Of a stretch of 64,000 nucleotides of DNA, positions 13,201 to 28,200 are shown piece after piece (the first letter of the stretch is position 1; every line of letters starts with the position of its first letter). A model generated the notes under the pieces. The model saw only the letters and a list, made by a program, of their open reading frames with translations. It did not search any database and was not told where the DNA came from. The stretch is taken from the NCBI GenBank assembly GCA_011009095.1, contig VTPC01007146.1, positions 48,437-112,436 of the forward strand, given 5' to 3'. The DNA comes from Ignelater luminosus. Lineage: Eukaryota > Arthropoda > Insecta > Coleoptera > Elateridae. The position numbers were made by a program, and so were the translations under genes.

Positions 13201-16200
13201 GTTGGGCTAAGGTTTGATGAAGCTATTGGTTGGTTTTCAATACTCTGACATACTTTTGACATTATCACATAGATACTCAGGCTTTATACAATGAACGATA
13301 TTAGGTACACGCGATTGTCTGTTAATGTGTATACAGTGTGTCCCTATTTCGATGCTCACTATTGGGATCTCGGTAATTGTAAGAGATACGAAGTCAGTTA
13401 AATTAGAAAAGTTTTGGCTATTTTGGAAATCAGTTTACTTACGCTTTTGTTTTTTCAAGAAAGTTCACGGCTTACTAGATATTTGCTAAAAACGAAATTA
13501 TCTTATTTTTTTTAAAGTGAAATATCTCAGGAACGAGCAGAGATAGAAAAGAACAGCAAAGAGGGTGTTTTAGAGAAGTTACTCCGAAACACAAAAAAAA
13601 ATTATTTTCGCAATTGTCTTTTGTTTTACTTCGGCGGTGAAACGTAAATCCAATTTTTTTTCTAATGGAACGCCTACTTGATTTCCATATTACTGAACTG
13701 CACGCCTTAAATGCTTTTCAGTGATACATGGTTTGACATAGCTATTCTTTTGTTTTACCGAGTTATGAAGTGAAAATCATTTTTCATCATAGTGTGCCAT
13801 GACATCTACCACACAAAGTCGTGGAGTTTTATTAAAGAAATTCATTTGTTATGCAAAAATTGCTAAAACAAAATAAATACCCTTTTATGGGGCATTAGAT
13901 GCTTATTTGATGCTATCTGTGAATGCTCAGTAAAGTATCTTAAAAGCGTCTTTTGTTTTGTTTTAGCAACTGTTACATAACGAATCTAATTTATCTGACA
14001 AAAACCAATGATTTTCATAGGTTTAAAGCCATGGCACACTAAGTGGGAAATGCTTTTTATTTTAAAAAAATGATAATTTTGTTTTTAGCACATATCTAGT
14101 AAGCCGTGAACTTTTTTGAAAAAACAAAAGCATAAGTAAACTGATCTCCAAAATAGCCAAATCTTTTCTAATTTAACCGACTTCGTGTCTCGTACCGTTT
14201 CCAAGATCCTCATGCTGTGCATCCTTATCTCGGACACACTGTATGAATGAAAAATATTATGCTCTTGGGATTTAGCAAAAAAGAAATAAATTGAATTTAC
14301 AGAAATCTCAGAATTCCAGAAACTTTCTCGATGGACTATAAAATGTAATATAAGAAAGAGAAAAGGTGATCAAGGTATGAGGGTGCAGATGGTTCAATAA
14401 ACGAGGAAAGGAAAACATGAAAGTGAACTAGAGAGACAAAACAAAAGAGTAAGAGAAAGAAAGATGACTGACATGAGTGAACTAAAAGAAGAGTGCAGAA
14501 AAGAACGATAGAAGAGAAATGCAAAAAAGGATAGTAATACAGAAATGGCAGAAAAAAAGGGTTGATAAGAGAAACAGAAAAAAAAGACAAAAGCAGAACA
14601 GAAACTGGGAGAAAGAAGAGAGAATAGGCAGTATAGCAATAGAAAGAAGGTAAGAGAGGTCACACAGTCTGAATTCTAACTCAACGGTGAGTAATTTTTA
14701 CCAAAGTACTGTTAAAGTCTACGGTAAGTAAAGTTGTAAGAGAGAAAACGATTTGTGGAAACTTTTTTTTTAGTTAATTTGTCACATTTTCTAATGGTAA
14801 GACTCATTATTTGATGCAGAAAGGACTTAAGTTAGGCAACTTAAAGAACTTGAAATTAAATCTGAAATAATCCATTTAATGAAGAAAGGTATTAACAGTA
14901 ATGAAAGTTTTTATTGTTTTTCTCGAAATCATCAAAATGTTAGTTAGATTCTTCCTGAAATAAACATTAAATTCTAGGATGATTCAATTAATTTGCATTT
15001 ATTTTCGACTTAACATTACAGTTTAGTTTGCTGTGCAATTTAAATAATGAATTGATCTGGTCGACTTTACATCTTATGCTAAATTTCTTAGATGGAAGGA
15101 ATCTTTCATTAAAATTGCAAGTTTCTTTGTTTCATGGATACCCTAAATGTGCTGCTCATGTCACCTTACACTTCCACCTCCCCATGTCTTTGTTGAGCAT
15201 GCAAAATTACTAGACTAACTCTATAATTTGTAAGAGACTAGACAGACATCTAGGTAACATCAGTTATTTATTATGTCGTAACAGAAAAAGTCAATACCCT
15301 TATTACTGAAATAGATGTATGTAGTAGTTTAAAGAAAAAGAGTCAAGGTGAAAACAAATTTAGTTAATTTTAGTATTACAGCTGCCACCTTTATTGATAT
15401 GAATGTTTTATTTATCGACAGGTTTTGTTCATAAAAATGATACATACAGGCTATGAAACATTGACCCCCAAATAATTTAAATTTTATTCGACAAAAGATG
15501 AAACAAAAATTCAATTTTTCTTTATAATAAACTAAAACATCACAATTTTAAAAAATAAAACAGCCCGATTTAAATATTCAAAATAATGAAAACTTAACGT
15601 TTGAGTTTGTTCTATTTTCGGGTGTTGACGAAAGTGTTTTGAATCTATTAAATTCTTAAAAGAGTTAATTCTTTAATCAAGTTAGTTGCGTAACAGTAGG
15701 GTCACGGATGTTCATTATTTAAGTCGAGTTTGTAAACCCCTTTAAACCACCCGGATGTTGCCAACGAAATCCCTTATGCTCTACCCAGAAAGAATGATAT
15801 AAAAATGTAACAAATACTCCTGGGGAAACCCGCAACTTTATTGTTATATCCTCAGAGAAGAAAAATAATATCCACCTGTGCAGACAGAATTAGGTTAAGT
15901 TAACGAAAAATGAAGAATGGATTTGCCCTGAAAAATATGATTCCTTACTACATAATTTTGGCTGTATTTTTCACTACCAGAGACATTAAGCATTTAATGT
16001 TTCTGTTCACTACCTGGAAGTGGAAGCAAGTGCCAAAAATCCACGCCAATATTTTCACCGTAAAATCTCAAATATTCTAAGAAAACTTTATTTTAAACAT
16101 TATTATTATTTTCTTTGTACCTAATGTATAAATGAATGTAATGAATAATTAAATACTTCCAGGTGCTTATAATTGCCAACGTGCTTATTTCTTTGAAAAA

Positions 16201-19200
16201 TAATCAAACCTTTTTCTCAAGACCTCAAAATAAAATGGAAATATACGCTTTAATTCACTTTTTCCCTTCAAAACTAACGGAAAATTTCTTGTACAAAAAC
16301 AAAACAAATGCTTTTTTAATTATCTACATAAGACAGATACGCATGTCTCCTCTAAAAAACAATTCCATATGCGCGCAACGAAAGAAAATTCTTATGCTTA
16401 CCGGGACCTCTTTCCGGAAGAGGTTCTTCTCTTTGCACTTGTCCCCTGCTGTATTGTCTGCGTACCATTTTTCAAACTGCACTTATAACAATCCAAAGGA
16501 ACAAAAAAACACGTTTAGTTCAGTCACAAAATTAAAAAAAACCACGATTCTAGTCTTCGTGACCACGTTGCTTAGTAAAAGGGAACAGTGTAGCGGTGGC
16601 AGCTGGCAGGAAAAAGAAAGAAGAACATGCTCGACGAAAATTTATCGTGTCAGCTATCACGTTAACCTTTGCCGTCTTTCTTCAAAACGTTCTACACGCC
16701 TTATCGCTAGACGATGATGTGGAATGCGAGCGGAACGTATTGCGGTTAAACGTGGATTGTCGTAAACCTGTACCACTAACTCCAACACCAGGTTGGTTCT
16801 GTTCTTTCTAACTAAAGTCGTAGAACCTTCTCAATACGGGTTCTTTGTATTTAAATTTTTTTCTTTCAAATAGAGATATTCGTGACATCTTCCTCTATAA
16901 TATCAATAAAGGCGTTCATTGTGTTCAAATGCAATTAAAGCAAGAAAAAACAATTCCACTGCATCTTTTTTTTTATTAATAATTATGATATCATAACTTG
17001 GAATCATTTCGTCTACGACGTTTGTTACACCTTCTTAATAAGCGGATGCATACCTTAATTTATATGCGAATTACTTCACGGTTACTTTTATTTCATTTGT
17101 TACCGGTTGCATACGTGAAGAAAAATTTTAGCGAGAGAATGAATTATTTAGAACTACTTGGTGAACAATGAGATTTTAATGTAAATTAAAAAAAAATACA
17201 ACGTACCCAGACCACCATTTAATACGAAAATAAATTATATTTGCTAATGGTGCAAATTTCATTAGAACTTTCTGTTATTAGGATGCACGAATGTACCTAG
17301 TGATCAAATAAAATCATATTACACGGGGCAAATCTAAGATAATACGTAATTATCAAATTTTGACACCGTTTGCAACGAAATTAATGGTTTGGTTATGGTC
17401 AAAAGCTTTTACATTTCAAGGATTCCAAACTATCTCCTCTGATTCTAAAATATAACCGTACAAGCCTTCTGGTAATGTTTTCAAATCACATGCATAAATG
17501 AGACTCCCATTATGAAGAAAAAATTCAAAGGAGAAGAAATAAATTTAACAATATGGAAAACCAAAAACTATACAGGGTGCTTCAATAGCTGAGCAACTAC
17601 ATATTAGAGATAAGAATTTGGTTAAATTAGGACAAAGTTGCAGATTTGACAATTCGAAAAGAATTCTAAGCTATGTTTGTTTTCGAAACAATCTCAAAGA
17701 CCTAACAATAAATTTTTCAATTTTCTGTTTTATGCCCAAAACTTCTTTAAGTTTAAATCGGGAAAAAACTCTCTCGAAGCGTTTTTTGTCGCATAGTTTC
17801 TGGGCTATACAATTTTCGTAGAACCAGTATCGTATTTCTAATATAAGACGTGAATCTAAAACACTCTGTAGAAACCATCACCATTAGATTCGATTATGAT
17901 AAATCTATGAAATGAATGGCGAGCTAATTCAAAATTGATTTTTCTAAACAACTCTACTAGTAGGGTACACAATAATTGATTGAGAAATTGAATACCCTAG
18001 TCTACAGATTGGTTTTTTGGAAAATCCTATATTTTTCGATGCGAAGATTACAAATTAAGAGGTAATCGACACTGACCTTGTCTTAACAATGACATGCATT
18101 CCTATTTGCTGATATCAGTGATTGACATCAAGAAATACTGAAGCGAATACAGACATTATTATAAGAGAATACTGATATATGTGGGCCAAAAGAAGGACAA
18201 AGAAACCAAAACATCAAAAAAATTTTAGGCATAAATGGTAAATACTGAGAGGCTGAAAGGGAATGTAGGGAAAAGAGCAAAAGAATAAAAAGAAAAGGTT
18301 AAATAAGAAAATAACAAAAAAATGAGCGCGTGAATATCGAAAGAATGCAAAAAGGATAGCAAAAGACGAGAGGAAAAGAAACAGAAGGTAAGAACATTCT
18401 AGAATTAGTCGACATAAAAGCATAACCACAACGAACTCTGTTTTGTTACTTTTTTTCAGACTTCGGCAGCCATTTTGACCATGTCCTCGAGGTGATATCA
18501 AAAAACTAAAAGTACACGTTTGTCTTATTTTTTGATGTAGAATACGATTCTAAAGTTAAAAAGAATTTTTGAAAATATTTCAATTTTCGGCTGCCTTGGT
18601 GTTACTTTTTTCAGACTTCGGCAGCCATTTTGACCATGTTCCCGAGGTGATACCAAAAAACTAAAAGTACACGTTTGTCTTATTTTTTGATGTAGAATAC
18701 GATTCTAAAGTAAAAAAAAATTTAAAAATTTTCCAATTTTCGGCCGTCATTTTGACCATGTTCCCGAAGGGTTATCAAAAAACGAAGCTATCACGTTTTT
18801 GATGTAAAATCCAAATCTGAAGTCAAAATTTCAGAATTTAACAAAAAATGCGGACATACATACATACATACATACATACATACATACATACATACAGACA
18901 GACTTCGCAAATTCAATAACGACTCCTTCAGAGTTCGTTGAAAATATGGAGGGATTTGGCATTAGCAAAAAGAGGTTTTTTCCAACTTGGACAGAAAAAT
19001 CAATTTACGTTTTACTATCACGTCTGTAAACTAGTAGACGAAAACTTACAATGTCAAAAAAAATTGGCCAATACTAATCTATGAATCTCGTATGGTCATC
19101 AGAAATACTGTATCGAATATAAGTCAAAAATGGTTAGACCAATTTCCATCATTACGTATTTGGGTAGCCTTTGAAGGTCTTGTTTTAAAAAAAAGAAAGC

Positions 19201-22200
19201 ACAGGAGTTCTTTCAAAACATCAAAAATCGCAATCTTACGTTCTAGAACTGGAATATCAAATCTAATGGAAGCACATCTTTTGTTATTTAAATTTACACT
19301 TGGGGATTTTTGTTAAAAATCTCCTCTCTTTTTTACAGTAATGCTGTATGTATATGGAAAGCAAGATATGAAATAATTAAAATGAAACTTGGTAGCAGTG
19401 TTTGAAAGAAGGCCATGAAAGATATTTCGATAATATCGTTTTATCAATCCAGTTAGAAAGGCAAACAAAATCAAATACAATTATGTCTGAAAGCAACTTA
19501 CAAAAAAACCTTTTGGGAACGAATAAAACCAATTTAATTAGGAAAGACTGGAGAATTGAATCTAATTGAAACCTTTAGGCCATTACTCTTCGATTTAAAA
19601 GAAAAAATTGCTTCATAGGAATCAAAGTATTACGTGCTTACAGCAACTAGCAGAAAGTCAATATTCTTTTTGCCAAGCTCGATTAAAGAAAACCTACCCC
19701 ACCCTAACTTATAAAGTTCAACCGACCATATCTCAATTTAATCCTGACATACACTACAATGTTTTAATAAAAACTCAAATTGAGGAAAATTCCAAATTAA
19801 TCAGATTAGTTGGGTTACGAGTGGTTACATGCAAAAAATTTCAGCGTTAGCAAAAACAGCACCGTATTGGAAATTAGAGAAAATGAAACATGTTAAAATT
19901 GTGGCAATTAAGCTGCACACTAATTTTATAACTTCTTGTTGGATAGACTATTGATCTGGTTTTGAGAATATTCTACAATCAATAATGTTTAAAATATTAT
20001 TTCATCGAGAGAAAATACTCACAATGCTAAAAGCACTGTTTAATTGTAAAGAAATCCTGACATGTTTTTAATTAATTACCAATTTTATATAAGTGCTATT
20101 ATAACTTATTCCAAGATGCTTCTAAATTTAAAACAATCCTTTTAACTAAACTCATAGAAAAGAACAAAAGAATAAGGAATGAGAATTATCAAGCGAAAGA
20201 TAGGTCATAACTCATTATTGCTAACTAAAAATATCAAATTTTTATAGATAACAAACTTGATTCTTAATCCCCCATCCCATCACTGTCTGTAACTGCTCAA
20301 ACAAGTCACCCTTATCTACACACTTGATGTAATAGACGCACTGCAGATAAATTTTTGTCAATTCTACTGTATAAACTCGAAAAAGAAACACCCAAAAGTA
20401 ATGAGGATTCCCCTTTTCCCTTTTTTCCCCACTCGACTCAACAGTACTAATAACTCTTTTTGAATTTTTCAAAAGGTGAGCAGCCTACTTTATGACACGG
20501 TACTAGACACAAATTACTCAGCTCCGGTATTTTGCAGGGCAATTTCTCCTTTTGACCCGAGAGTCTATTATTAAATTTATATCTAGATGCTTTTCTCGAA
20601 CACTAAATTTTCTAGAAAGCGATTACATTTACAAAAGCGCTCTTTAAAAAAATTATAATTAAGCTTTTTCGATTCGAATCGCGTGCAAGGATAAATTCAA
20701 GACTATAAAATAAACCCGTCCTTGACTTTCTCAAGGAAAGGTAACAACAAAAACACTAGACAGCAATGCTTACATACTTCTGCAACGACGATCAAGGATC
20801 AAAGCACTTTACGTAAGTAGTAGTAGAGAGTAATGTAATAAAAAAAATCCGCGTACCGCCGTCGCGGCGTACCAAAATTAACTGACCGATGTGCCATCGA
20901 ATCCACCTACACTCTACGTATTCACACGCAACTTACACTGTTCACGTCGAACTTTGAAGATATTCATGTTGAACAAGCAGTGTATCGGAGGTTATAATGG
21001 TGGATATGGAATGGCGAGTTTATCCAGGGCAAATGCGTTGGCAAGGCGCCCGCACCAGCAGCTAAATTTGACCAGACGCAGCTTTTCTCAAAGATCTCAA
21101 CACTCTAAACGTTCCAAAATGTGTCCCACTTCAGATTTTTCACCCTAAAAAACTACCAGCAACAACCAAACACGAGTAAAGTACACCCTCCTAACGAGGT
21201 CTGGTTTTGGTAAGGATTTTCCACGCAAGCGTTGTACCCCTCCGACTTCTACATGAAATCAATAGAGAATCCTTTCATTGCAATTTTATTTAATTTTTTT
21301 ATTTTTTATTTTTGAGACTATTCAGGTAAAGGTATGTCGATAGAGTTAATTCAACTAAAAGATTCATTTACTATTTTAAGAGCGTTGTGCAAAGAACAAG
21401 AAAATAATAAAAAAAAATTGCCCCCTTATTGCATTTTTGTTTTCTGCATGTGCTTGCACGACCTATAAATTGAAGTCAGCTGCTATTGGTAGGTAATCAA
21501 CTCGAATGCAATTTTGGTAAAATAAACGAAAATCCATTGCTTATGTTTTCTCAATTTTATTCTAATCTATTGTTTTTATTAATATAAAATAAAAATAATG
21601 TACAATTAAATATTATTGTTAAAATAAATACAAAGTTAACTTTTTTGTGTTTCTTCTTAACTTATTCGAATGTAAGAGACAATTAAAATTGGAGATGTGT
21701 CCTATTATCTTATCGAAATTAATGACATCGACAGAGTCGTATTACAAAACAAGCTCAAGAGGGCTCATTATCTTAACATATCTTTTAGTTAACTCCTTAA
21801 CACATTAGGGTAGAACGAATCGTTTTTACTTGTTCAAAATGTTGAGACCTTTTGATTAATTAGCTCAAACATTTACAACAAAATCTAATTTAACGAATGT
21901 TGGCAATATGAACTCTAGATTGTTTCCTGGGGCAGTTTTCGTGAAAGAAGTGGCATCTGCTCTTCTACTTGTATAAAAATGACTTCTATTCTTCCTACAT
22001 GATAGCTGCAATTTATTTGATCTAAATCTGGCCCTTGTCAGATATCCTTCTTTCTCGACTTCGACTTTTAGATTCATATTTCTAGTGATCTTGAATTTTC
22101 TTTGGGAGCCGAAGCTATTCTTCTCTCGTTTATAATCGAGTTTTGAATTGTTCACAGTTACTAGATGGATTTATCTATTTTCATTTATATTTTAATCTTT

Positions 22201-25200
22201 AAATTTTATCATTCAATGTATAAGCTGTGTTCTGACTTGTTCGCCTAAACAAAACAACTCATTAGTTACTACGCCAATTAACAACATTCTAGTCTTTATT
22301 ATTTCCTTTTGTCACTTTCAAAAGGCTTTAGTGCGAATCTAGGCGTGTCGAGAAGTCTTTCTGTCTGTGACTGATGAATGAGGATCGTAAAGTCAAATTT
22401 TCAACGATATTTCACGATGTGGTAAACCCAATCGCGTAAATGTGGAACAAGTTTGGAAAAATTTACATTAGCAAATTTCTGGCAAGAATCAATACTAAAA
22501 TGAGTTTTGCTTTGACTTTTCTGATTCCAGAGTTAAGTCTAGGATGTCTAGGATAAGATCCTTTCAGCTGATTTTAAACTATACAATTGAATTCGTTTCT
22601 CATTCAAAACATGTTTTACCTTTTAATTCAAAAATATTTTTTTTCATCTTCTTGTAACTTTTGGAATACACTAAACAACCTTTTTGACAGTCTTGTCTAG
22701 TTCTAAAAATTATTTAATTCAACTGGGAAACTTCGTTCCAGCTACGTTTCAAACAAGACAATAAGTATTATACGTCCAGCAATCCTATTGACTGGCCATG
22801 TCTGCCACGATCATCCATAAAGCACGTGATTTTGTTTGACGATCGATTTTCAATAAGTGTGTAGTGTGAGCTTGGTTTTTTAAATGTAGGGGGATGCAGC
22901 TTTCGACCAATAGTGTAACTAATTTATCTGATCACGTGGAAATTACACGCTCTTACGTGTCTATTTGTCGAGAACAAATGGTTAAACAATTGAAAATAGC
23001 GATTTTTCAGAATTTAAAAATAATTTTGGCAATTTTGGAATACGTACTCCCTATTCCATTCGCAATCACGCCGAATAGTTTTGAGTTGCAGAAAGCTGAT
23101 GTAGTCTTTAGCAATCGTATTCGTGATCTATGACAAGCATGCTTGCTTTGAGGCTCTCTAGGGGGTAGGATCTGTGTGCTGTAATAGACAGCAGAAAAGT
23201 AAAAAGGGCTCTCCATAAATGTGTGTCCAAAAATGCGCCGTATTCAAGATATTTCGGAAAACAATAATTACAATATCGAAAAGAAACTTTCTTTATATGG
23301 TTACTGTATGATGTAACCAATAAAAGCTATTGAGAAAACCAGCAACAGTTTATTCTTACTTTTTCGCTGAAAATTGAATTTTATAAAATCTTACAAAGCT
23401 AAGGTTTCATTTAAAGTTTCTTGTTCTGTCAATATCCAGAATACCCAGCAATATCGAGAAATTAAATTTCCTGATGGTTGTGTAAATGTTCTAAGGTTCA
23501 ATGTGCTACCTTGTCATCATTATTACCATGTTCATAGTTGTTCTGGTTAGAATTCAGCAATGGCCATTAGATTAAAAGCATTCTCAACCATGGCGTTATC
23601 AAAAAATAAAGGGAGTTGAAGATCGGCAAAAAAAGTTTGAAAATAGAAATCGAAATCTGCGTCCTAAGGCTTCTGGCATCAAGACTTCATTTGTCAAAAT
23701 TTTCTCTTCTCAATTATTTAAATAACAGACATTATCTTTTTGGTGCAATAAAACGTTATTTGTTTTGCAAGGTTCTTTTCATTTTTACTTCGCATTTTCG
23801 TCTTTATGTGCAATGTATTTTTTTACTAGAAATCGCAAAATGAAAAGTTGTAAAGTAGCTTGGTGCAATGGGCCTCTGATGAGCAGCGTTCTCCGGTCTA
23901 TATTTGTAATCTGACCTTTTTGTTCTAATCTATATAGAGTATTCTTTAAAACCAGTACAACGAAGGAATGTCAAGGACCTTAAGATTGGTTAAATTAAGC
24001 AGAAAAAGTTGCCATTCGAGGTAATTTGTTGACGCATTTTGTTTTTTTTTTAAATCTATGGCTTACTAAATACCAAATTTTTTAACGTTGAATATCTTCG
24101 TAATGAATAAGATAGGGAAAGAAAACATTTGGGAATGCCAAGCATAACCAGAACGAACTCCGTTTTGTTACTTTTTTTAGACTTCGGGGAGGTGATATCA
24201 AAAACTAAAAGTACACGTTTGTCTTATTTTTTGATGTAGAATACGATTCTAAAGTAAAACAATTTTTTTGAAAATTTCCCAATTTTCGGCCGCCATTTTG
24301 ACCATGTTCCCGAAGAGTTATCAAAAAACGAAGGTATCACGTCGTCTTTAGTTTTTGGTGTAGAATCCAAATCTGAAGTCGAAATTTCAGAATTTGACAA
24401 AAAATGTGGACATACATACAGACATACAGCCATACAGACAAACAGACAGACTTCGCAATTTCAGTAACGACTCCTTCGGAGTTCGCTGATAATAAAAGAA
24501 TAAGAAATTTATATAAATTTCTAATTACAACCTCGACCTGGTTTTGGTATCACTGAATAGCTATTTTCGAAATGATCTGTCATCTGTAAATGAGGTAAGT
24601 CGATGGCTTTAATTGCGAAATATATTGTACCTGGTTATTCTTTTGTTTTGGGAGATTATTAAGTAAGAACGTAAAAAATAAACAAAACATTTTCCTGACT
24701 CTTTTGTATTCCAGATTCTCCAGGTTGCTAGGTATTTTGGATATCTCAAGCATAATATAAAGAGTGCTATAACTATACCATTTTATAACCTCTTATAACT
24801 AGTACAGTCATCCTGAAGGTAGATTTAGGAAGGGAATATCATACCTTTTCAAATACCTTGTATCTCGAAAACTGTGCGTTTTCGGAAACACATTCGGGCT
24901 TCTGATTTAACGTGTATTATACACTATATGCTGTTCACGACCTTTTTGCTTAAGGGTTGGCTACGGTATTTGTTTTGATAAGTTGTTACATCTAAAATAT
25001 ATTCAATTATTATAAGGTTGGTTGTATAATCTCTGTGCAAAAAGAAATAAACCATGTTGCTAGAAAGTATCTTTTTTTACAAAACAAGGATTAACAAGAA
25101 ATAGTGTGGTGCACGGAGTGTGGTGATCTTAAATCAAGAACAGTTCATTTTTTTTCTATTTTTCAGACTAGATGTTTCTAAACATCCAGTTATGTTTGCC

Positions 25201-28200
25201 ACTCAGGTTTTTCTAGTTACCAACAATCAAGGCTCCAAATAATGTCACTGTCAACTTGACAGTGAGATTATTTAGAGCCTCGATTGTTTGCAACTAGAAA
25301 AGCAAGGGTGACAAGTATAACGGGATGTTTAGAAACGTCGAGTCTGAAAAATAGAAAAAAGTAACCTTACGTTTTAAAGTGAATTACCAGCCATGGTAAC
25401 ACTGTCATTTCTAACCTAAAAGTAAACATAATCCAAAACTAACTGTCAAGATTGTATAGAAGGTGGAAATTCTAAGTTTCCATGGCCAACTCTTAAGCAA
25501 AAAAATCGTGAACAGCATATACTTAATTAAGTAGCGGTATGTACTTTTCAAAACATCCTGTATATTTTAATTAAACATGTGAGATATACCCAGAAACCGA
25601 ATTTAATATGCACTCTCATCTTTTCTATTTTGCTTCGATATTTTCTCATGTTTGACATCTTCCTATCATCATGTGTCGCACTATTACAAATCAATTAATG
25701 TCAAAACCATTGTCAAAATTGAGTTGTCAGTATTAATATCAAGCAATAATAATAATGCAATTAACCAGTACGTGCTATGAAGTTGTAAAATGTCCATTCA
25801 GATATTCCGGTTAGATTAACTAGTCCTCCAAAAAGCGTAGATATTAAGATATACACTCTTAAAATAATTTAGTTGGTTGGTCCATCCTTCAAGTTCCCAA
25901 ACTTGTAGTCTGCAGTTGTAATATCACAACTGATAAAGTACAAAACTTATTGGTTAACTTTGAAAACTTGAAAATTCTGAATGTTAGTATCAATGAGTAA
26001 AAACATTTAATACGAATAACAATTTCCTGTTAATCTGATCTAAAACACATTTTTTGCGGTTATAGCTACTACCGGCTGCTTGCTTCTAACATAAAAATAG
26101 AAACCTGTAATGCCAATACCTATTCAATTTTTATGGGGCGTCTCAGTTTTTGCAGTATACCTTTATATATTTTTTTCTCTTAAGACCATAAGATCGTCAA
26201 GCCTTACTATAAAAAAAAGGTTTCTTCTAGATAAACCCTACTCGACTATTCAAATTTTGGCAATATATTACAGAAGTTTTGGCATCTGTCCACATATTAT
26301 CAAGAGATTAAAAGTTTTGTTTATTTTGGACCGTAATGTTTGGAATTCTTTAAGCTATTAAATAATATTGCGATCGAGAATTCTATTGTTTTAACTACTA
26401 GTTCATAAAAAAAATATGTTCTAGCAAATACAAATGTATTTTAAACATCTCAAGTTAGCAAACAGCCACTCGAGTTTATTTTTAACTTGAAATGACTGAA
26501 ATCACTTGACAATTCGTGTTTCTTCCTTGAGTTGTATTTAGATTAGCAATAATTATCTTTAGGAAATAGAAATTTTTAGTTTGAATATTCAAATGAGTTT
26601 AAAAAAAAGAATTTCATCTTTACTTCTTTTATCAACAATAATTACAACTAATTATAATATTTAGTCACGTGTTTATAAGTGAAGCATGGTCAATACACTC
26701 AAAATGCTTAATAGAATATTCATGGAGGTTCACCAAATCCCTAAGTGAAAGGTTACGTCACATTTTAGAAATGGCTTTTGATTCAACACCCGCGTATAAG
26801 ATGCTGCACCAGAAAAAAGAAACTTAACGAATAGAAAGACCACATACATAAAAGATTTCTGTTGAATTCACACAACCGACACAGAGTTTTCCCTATGCCG
26901 ATAACGAATTTAAAAATAGAACAAAAACCGGTAGAAAAGCGGCCTAAGGAAATGTTTTTATTTGCTTCCTTTAAAATGCACGAAAATATTTGCATTTTCC
27001 ACAGTTTCTTCTTTATTCGCAGATAAACTTTTAATGTGAGCTACTAGCGTATCTTTTATCGCTTCTGCGTCGATAGGGTAAATCCCACTTTTAGATACAC
27101 ACACCCACGTACTTTCTAAATATTTTGCAAATGAGTTTGTGTTAAAGGAAAGGTGCCGTTGCTTTATTAGTGTGTTCGATTAGCGTGAAGAAAAAGCATA
27201 AAAAAATCCAATCTTTTTGCAATAATATCCAAATCTACATGTTTACCGAATGGTTTGAGTTTATTCATTCATGATGATGGGTTGCAAAAAATTCTACCTT
27301 CCAAATATTTTGCCATAAGCACGATACGGAACAATGACTAACGTAATAATAAAAAGAGTTAATTGTGATCACTGCATTACATTTCCTGCAACATAACGAA
27401 ACGGCTCGTATATTTCCAAAAAGGTTTTAGTAGGTGAAATAGTCTTTGCTCAATAAATTGCTTTCTCATTTCAGCTGTTTACAACTTTGCTTGATTTTTA
27501 TTTGTTTTAAAATGCGCACGTTGCAATTAGATACGTTTTCACTAATAAAACATTTCAGGGTCGGTTTAACTGTAAGAAATACATTTAATAAGAAAAATTA
27601 AAAAATAAATTCATTGATAAGCACCTTTTAATTGCGTTTATTATTGTGAAAACATACCAAATTATCAAGTATGATAGGTAGTAATTGTTTAAATATGTTT
27701 GACATGAAACGAGAAGTCGTAAATATGTACGCTACATGTTGGTTAAGGTTCTTTGGAATTGGAGATTACTTGTTAGTACTTCTGTTCTGGCCATAGATAG
27801 GGAAACAAGTAAGTAACTGTTTTTCTCTTTATGCAACAATTGTTAGTTATAGTCCTCAAAATTCCTTGCACCAAATAGTCTCAATTTGAAAATGTTCGAT
27901 TTTCACAAATATCCCAAACAAAGATTTTGCAATAGCCATCTATTTAGTTTGTTAAGTTTTTTCTCCGTAATTTCAACAAATCCATTTTAGTTCAGTCAAT
28001 GAATATCTAAAAGGGGCTTGTAGAGGACATGGAAGGGGGGAGAATTTTTCTCTTGAGGAATGTGTTGGGGGTAGTTAGGAGGCAAACATAGAAAAAAAAT
28101 GATATAAACATTCTTGTTGGAAATCTAATTATCTTTTATTTTATAAGGAATACTTTTTACCGTACGATGCACCGTTTCCGAGTTACAAGCGAAGAACCGA

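Noticed and set aside
14336..14663. Two minus-strand Leu/Phe/Ser-rich frames resembling membrane proteins
   Set aside because: They arise from translating a purine-rich tract; there is no start context and no splice logic.
16163..16717. 184-codon plus-strand open frame
   Set aside because: It has no domain, no ATG in good context and a Lys/Asn/Phe-rich composition. It lies opposite the 16402-16468 Rtnl1 exon and its probable promoter.
21865..22155. 96-codon minus-strand open frame, tested as a further Rtnl1 first exon
   Set aside because: No acceptable GT donor in phase 1 was found at its 3' side.
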